The notes beneath the pieces were generated by a model. The model had not been told where the DNA came from, made no database searches, and saw only the letters and a program-made list of their open reading frames with translations. A stretch of 64,000 nt of DNA from a bacterium (GTDB lineage Bacteria; Spirochaetota; Leptospiria; Leptospirales; Leptonemataceae): contig JANSYA010000011.1 in the NCBI GenBank assembly GCA_024742665.1, positions 62,001-126,000 on the forward strand, given 5' to 3'. The translations under genes were made by a program, and so were the position numbers. Positions within the stretch are counted from its first letter, which is position 1; each line of letters starts with the position of its first letter. Positions 60,077 to 64,000 of the stretch are shown here, piece by piece.

Positions 60077-61432
60077 ATGCTTCCGCCTGTAATACGAAAG
60101 CCACGCGCCACGATCGTCCCGCTGATCGCGGCTGGATATTTGCTATTGAATGCATCGTGCAGCGCCGTTCATCTGAACGACGACTGCGTGCCCGAAGATC
60201 CCGTCTGCGGCGGCTGGGCGCTGTACCTGCTCGGCAGCCTGCAGGTCAACGCCGTCTACGCGATCTCCTTCGGCCAGCGCACCGCTACCGGTCAGGACTG
60301 GTGGCTCAAAAAATATTCGGCCGGCGGAGTGGAAGATACCCTCAACTGGAACCTGCTCTTCGACGGCGGCAACAGCGGCACCGACCAGCCGGCCGCGGCG
60401 GTCTTTGTCGGCGACGGCGCCCTGGTGATCGGCGGCACCGATCTCGGAGCGGGCACCGGTCTGGACTGGGCCCTGCGCAAAACATCGGTCGCCGCTGAAG
60501 AAGACACCGTCAACTGGCCGAAAGTTTTCGACGGCGGGAATACCATCGCCGATCAAATCTTCGACGCGGCGGCGACTCCCGACGGCGGCCTGATCGCCGT
60601 CGGCAAACGCAGCCGTCTCGCATCGGCCGACGACTGGTGGATCAAAAAATACGCGGCGAACGGAATCGAAGACACCGCCAACTGGGACAAGAGCATCGAC
60701 GGCGGCAACAATCTGAACGAAGAGGCCAACAGCGTCGCCGTCGCGGCCGACGGCAGCGTATTCGTCGTCGGCACCTTCAATTCGCCCGGCAGTCAAAAGG
60801 ACTGGCGGATAAAAAAGTTTTCGGCGAACGGAGTCGAAGATACGATTAACTGGGACAAGTCCTTCGACGGCGGCGGCAACCTGAACGATTCCGCCTTCGC
60901 CGTCGCAATCGCCGGAGACGGAGGCCTGTACGTCGCCGGCGATTTCAACGTGGCCGGCCCCGGTCCGAATATGGTGATCAAAAAATTCTCGGCGAACGGA
61001 ATCGAAGACACCGTTAACTGGAACAAAAATTTCGACGGCGGCAACAATTCCGTCGACGCGGCGATCGCGATGGCGGTCGCCCCGGACGGCTCGCTGTACG
61101 TCGCCGGCTCCGCGACCCCCTCGGGCAAAGTCGATCAGGACTGGTGGATCAAAAAGTTTTCGGCCGGCGGCGTCGAAGACACCGTCAACTGGAACAAACA
61201 AATCGACGGCGGCGCGATTCAGAACGAATCCGCGCAGACGATTCAAATCGCGCCGGACGGCTCGGTCTTCGTCGGCGGCAGCTTCGGCGTGGCGGGCGGA
61301 AACAGCCAGGCCGTAGTCAAAAAATTTTCGGCCGACGGGATTGAAGACATGACGAACTGGAACAAGATCTTTCAGGCCGAAGCGACCGGCAACAATCGAG
61401 TGAATCACATCTTGCTGGAGCTCGGATTATGA
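60077..61432 (+). CDS. Beta-propeller repeat lipoprotein
   Basis: A 451-residue lipoprotein: a signal peptide ends in LLLNASC and GGAAGGA is just before the ATG. Seven units of about 57 residues follow (WWIKKFSANGIEDTVNWNK, then FDGGNN and a stretch like VAPDGSLYVAG), a pattern like SBBP/delta-60 propeller repeats, so a seven-bladed ring is likely. It is probably surface exposed. It overlaps the next lipoprotein gene by four bases. Confidence 0.85.
   Translation: MLPPVIRKPRATIVPLIAAGYLLLNASCSAVHLNDDCVPEDPVCGGWALYLLGSLQVNAVYAISFGQRTATGQDWWLKKYSAGGVEDTLNWNLLFDGGNSGTDQPAAAVFVGDGALVIGGTDLGAGTGLDWALRKTSVAAEEDTVNWPKVFDGGNTIADQIFDAAATPDGGLIAVGKRSRLASADDWWIKKYAANGIEDTANWDKSIDGGNNLNEEANSVAVAADGSVFVVGTFNSPGSQKDWRIKKFSANGVEDTINWDKSFDGGGNLNDSAFAVAIAGDGGLYVAGDFNVAGPGPNMVIKKFSANGIEDTVNWNKNFDGGNNSVDAAIAMAVAPDGSLYVAGSATPSGKVDQDWWIKKFSAGGVEDTVNWNKQIDGGAIQNESAQTIQIAPDGSVFVGGSFGVAGGNSQAVVKKFSADGIEDMTNWNKIFQAEATGNNRVNHILLELGL
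60290..61370 (+). repeat. Seven coding repeats of about 171 bases
   Basis: The WxxKKxSAxGxEDTxNW units begin near 60294, 60465, 60630, 60801, 60969, 61140 and 61309. The even spacing and high identity suggest recent expansion or homogenisation. Confidence 0.88.
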
Positions 61433-62418
61433 TACAGAGGAACGCGGCCCGAGATCGAAACTGCTCGCATGCGAAATTGATTTTATTCGGCGCACTGTGC
61501 CTGGCGGTCGCGTGCGGCCCGGGCGGCGCGTCGTCGAACGGGACGCAGGAGATTCAGGACGGCCGGCCGGGCGACGGCTCCGGCCAGGCGGCGGACTTCG
61601 CGACCCCGGCGACGAAAACTCTGCCCGGAGCCAGGCCCGATACGCAGCAGGCCTACGCCCTGGTAGATGCGACCAGCCTGATGTTACGGTCCGCACCACG
61701 CCGCGACGCAAAGGCCCTGCATCGTCTGGAAAATCGCGAAAGGGTCGAAGTCATCGAAGAACATCAACCCAACGCGGCTCCGATCACAATCGACGGCGCC
61801 GCCGGACGCTGGACGAAGGTTCGGGCAATTCTCGTAAAGTCAGATCAGCCGCGGTTAGTCGACGGCTGGGTCTTCGGCGGCTATCTCACGAAAAATTCGG
61901 ACGGCGCATACCCGCAGGGGCCGGCGAGCGGCGATCACACGCCCTTTTTCAAAATCCACACAGCCGAACGCCCCTTCGATCCGAAAGGGATGAGCTTCTC
62001 GTACGGGGTCGACTGCTCCGGCAAGACCTTCTCCGAATACGGACTGGAAATGGAATTTTCCGCGGAAGAAATCTCCGTGTATAGCAACAACGCTCTGATT
62101 CATGATTCTGAATCGCCTTCGGGCAAAATGTGCTTGACGATCGAACGACGAACGCACTACGGCACGTACACCGTCAAGGACGGCCGCATCCACGCCGACT
62201 ATACGAGCCGGCGCGACGAACTCGAACGCTTCGCCGGCGAAGACGACGCGGACGACTGCGATCAAAAGCAAAGCTCCGAAAAAGAAATTCAACTCACAGG
62301 CGAATACGACTTCACGTACTGCTACGAACGCGGCCGGACCGTTCCGGGCATTCTCGCGCCGCTCCCGGGCGACGACGCCGACGCCATCCCGGCCTTCTGG
62401 GCTATGATGGATCCGTAA
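61429..62418 (+). CDS. SH3-like lipoprotein
   Basis: A 329-residue lipoprotein with a signal ending in LCLAVAC. A bacterial SH3-like domain (YALVDATSLMLRSAPRRDAK ... GRWTKVRAILVKS ... DGWVFGGYL) occupies about residues 75-155. The rest, with GVDCSGKTFSEYGLEMEF and an Asp/Glu-rich C-terminus, is not recognised. The ATG overlaps the previous stop (ATGA), so it is coupled to the propeller lipoprotein. Confidence 0.8.
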   Translation: MIQRNAARDRNCSHAKLILFGALCLAVACGPGGASSNGTQEIQDGRPGDGSGQAADFATPATKTLPGARPDTQQAYALVDATSLMLRSAPRRDAKALHRLENRERVEVIEEHQPNAAPITIDGAAGRWTKVRAILVKSDQPRLVDGWVFGGYLTKNSDGAYPQGPASGDHTPFFKIHTAERPFDPKGMSFSYGVDCSGKTFSEYGLEMEFSAEEISVYSNNALIHDSESPSGKMCLTIERRTHYGTYTVKDGRIHADYTSRRDELERFAGEDDADDCDQKQSSEKEIQLTGEYDFTYCYERGRTVPGILAPLPGDDADAIPAFWAMMDP

Positions 62419-62479
62419 GAGACTGACAGAGTCAATCAGGCCCCCTGATCCCGAATCGCAAGCGCTCCGCCCTGTAATA

Positions 62480-63805
62480 TTAACGCGCCGGGGCCAGCAC
62501 CGGCTCGGCGACGGGCGCTTCCGGCTTCGCGGGCGGACGCGCGAATTCGCGATCGCCTTCGCCGAGTAAGAAGCCGGCCAGACGATATCTGCCGGCAAGC
62601 GCGCTCAGGCCCAGGGCCAGCGGCCAGGCCAGTCCCAAAATCAGCGGGACGCGAAACGCGAAGGGCAAAGCCGAGAACGCGAACTGCAGCAGCGGATGCG
62701 AGAGATAGACGAGAAAGCTCAGGCGCGCAAGCCGGCGTAGCGTCGCGCCGCCCGCCGCGGTTTCGTGCGAAGCATCCCGTGCGAAATCCTGTGAAGTCAG
62801 CGTCCACATCAGCGCGACAGCGAGCACCGCGTACACGACGACAATCGGACGCCAGATGCGGCCGGCGGAGTCGGGATACTGTCCCGTTTGAAATACGTGA
62901 AATAAGAAATCGCCGAAGACCAGGGCGAAGGCCGTCACCGCGGCGACGCAAAGCGCGACGAGCGCGGCCCTGCGTTGAACCGGGTGTTTCGCCGACGAAA
63001 GCTGCGCGGAGTCGGAATTCAATTGCGCCTGTGCGCGACCCAGAGCCGTCCACTGCCCCGCGCGAACGCCGCCGATAAAAAACGGCAGCGCGTAGGCCGC
63101 GAGCCCCAGCCAGGTTGTGGTCGGTCCGGAGAGACGAGCCTGAACGAGCGGCGCAAGCTCCGTAGCGTAAGGAATCAGACTCTGAATATGGCGATTGTGC
63201 GGATCCGCCAGCAGATAGAAAGCGAAGATCGGCAAACACGCCAGAGCCATCGAGAAAGCCAGCCGCGACGGGCGCGGGAGCGCCGCAGGTCGAGCGGCGA
63301 TCCAGGGAAAAAGCAAATACAGATAGCAAAGCAGCGCGACGAAGTAGAGATGAAACATGTGGCGACCGTCAAACAGGCCCGCCGCGAAATCGAAGGCCAG
63401 GATACCGGCGGCTGCAAACCAATCAGCGTCAGGCCCTGCGAACATCGCTGCGGATTCAGGCGCGGTCACGACGCTTTGAATCGTCAGGATCGTGAAGCCG
63501 ATCAGAGACATGAGAATGTACGGCGGCAGAATTCGCAGCGCCCGGTTGCGATAAAAGCGCATACTGAAGCCGAAGCGATCGCCGTCGTTACGGCCCCAGG
63601 CGGGGTGCACGCCGAAGGCGAAGCCGCTCAGAAATAGAAACAACAGCACGCTGGGTTTGCCGAGCTGATTCAGCACGGCGAAGCACCAGGCCGCCGCGCC
63701 TTCGCTCGCGGTTCCGAGTTCGACGAAGGCGTTCCAGGTCGCATGGTTCAAGACCACGTAGGTCACGGCGATGACGCGCAAGAGATCTGTGCTGAAGCGG
63801 CTCAT
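62480..63805 (-). CDS. Acyltransferase family 3 (OafA-like) membrane protein
   Basis: About 441 residues from the ATG at 63805; a longer frame reaches 63868. It has about 10-11 membrane helices. The N-terminal LLRVIAVTYVVLNHATWN contains the catalytic-region His of acyltransferase 3 proteins, followed by LGKPSVLLFLFLSGFAFG and RALRILPPYILMS, both typical. It should transfer an acyl group to a sugar or other envelope molecule. No neighbouring glycan genes are visible in the window. Confidence 0.87.
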   Translation of the reverse strand: MSRFSTDLLRVIAVTYVVLNHATWNAFVELGTASEGAAAWCFAVLNQLGKPSVLLFLFLSGFAFGVHPAWGRNDGDRFGFSMRFYRNRALRILPPYILMSLIGFTILTIQSVVTAPESAAMFAGPDADWFAAAGILAFDFAAGLFDGRHMFHLYFVALLCYLYLLFPWIAARPAALPRPSRLAFSMALACLPIFAFYLLADPHNRHIQSLIPYATELAPLVQARLSGPTTTWLGLAAYALPFFIGGVRAGQWTALGRAQAQLNSDSAQLSSAKHPVQRRAALVALCVAAVTAFALVFGDFLFHVFQTGQYPDSAGRIWRPIVVVYAVLAVALMWTLTSQDFARDASHETAAGGATLRRLARLSFLVYLSHPLLQFAFSALPFAFRVPLILGLAWPLALGLSALAGRYRLAGFLLGEGDREFARPPAKPEAPVAEPVLAPAR

Positions 63806-64000
63806 AGTTGGAGTACGCGATTCGACCACGATTGAACGCGGCCCCGTGGGGTAAAGTCTTTCGCGCATCGCCTGCTTGCGCGCGAAAGCTATATCGCAAG
63901 ACCGCGCTTCGCACGCGCTACGGCTGACATCCGTCGCCCCCGTACCCAGTCTCTCAGTGCAACTCGGCTGAAAAATCCGGAACTGGACGATTGTCCTTCT

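Noticed and set aside
60143..61408. Minus-strand open frame of 421 codons opposite the propeller lipoprotein
   Set aside because: It is a shadow of the repeated + strand gene, whose signal peptide and ribosome site are clear.

Overview
The window is a gene-dense bacterial chromosomal segment of fairly high GC content, with about 60 protein genes. I saw no rRNA, tRNA, CRISPR array, insertion sequence or phage module. The gene content suggests a spirochaete of the order Leptospirales, near Leptonema or Turneriella. The evidence is a very large LruC-domain lipoprotein, a BLUF-domain adenylyl cyclase of the type known from those genera, a 7TMR-DISM adenylyl cyclase, many lipoproteins with leptospiral-style lipoboxes, and abundant signalling proteins. 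The placement is inferred from gene content only.

Layout. 0-5.8 kb: a tight + strand operon of periplasmic redox proteins (cupredoxin, MauG-like dihaem protein, cytochrome c) with a CheA-like membrane sensor kinase inside it, facing a CheX phosphatase plus CheY pair. 6-11 kb: a DHFR-like reductase, a flippase-like/methyltransferase fusion, an epimerase-like protein and a PilZ-like membrane protein. 11.1-13.8 kb: cobalamin late steps cobT, a divergent cobS and cobC. 14-16.2 kb: a 7TMR-DISM adenylyl cyclase. 16.2-18.3 kb: a charged small protein, a glycine-rich RRM protein and a TetR regulator. 18.3-21 kb: the most striking locus, a two-gene operon with overlapping stop and start codons that joins a blue-light-activated adenylyl cyclase to an iron-sulfur photolyase. 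21-25.4 kb: a TPM-domain protein and a three-gene operon ending in a second MauG-like protein. 25.5-26.9 kb: an SRPBCC/TetR pair behind a near-perfect dual operator.

26.9-36.6 kb: a two-subunit sodium:solute symporter, the LruC lipoprotein and a flotillin/NfeD pair. 36.6-42.8 kb: an NTF2-like protein, a Crp/Fnr-type regulator divergent from a DUF2141/VTT/DUF2141/SDR operon, a bicupin, and a VOC protein divergent from a TetR gene with two palindromic operators between them. 42.8-49.6 kb: a STAS protein, a histidine kinase, a LuxR-type response regulator, an ankyrin protein, a Rieske oxygenase with permuted domain order, and a decayed copy of the response regulator. 49.3-55.4 kb: an AraC-controlled envelope export cluster (RND/MMPL transporter, LolA-like protein, beta-barrel). 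55.4-64 kb: gene remnants, a small cytochrome, a 57-bp palindromic tandem repeat grown from the 3' end of a MaoC hydratase gene, lipoproteins including a beta-propeller, a second ankyrin protein and an acyltransferase.

Two themes recur. One is cyclic-AMP signalling: two class III cyclases and a Crp-family protein lie within 24 kb. The other is redox chemistry in the cell envelope: two MauG-like proteins, two small cytochromes and a cupredoxin. Several loci also show recent local duplication or decay.
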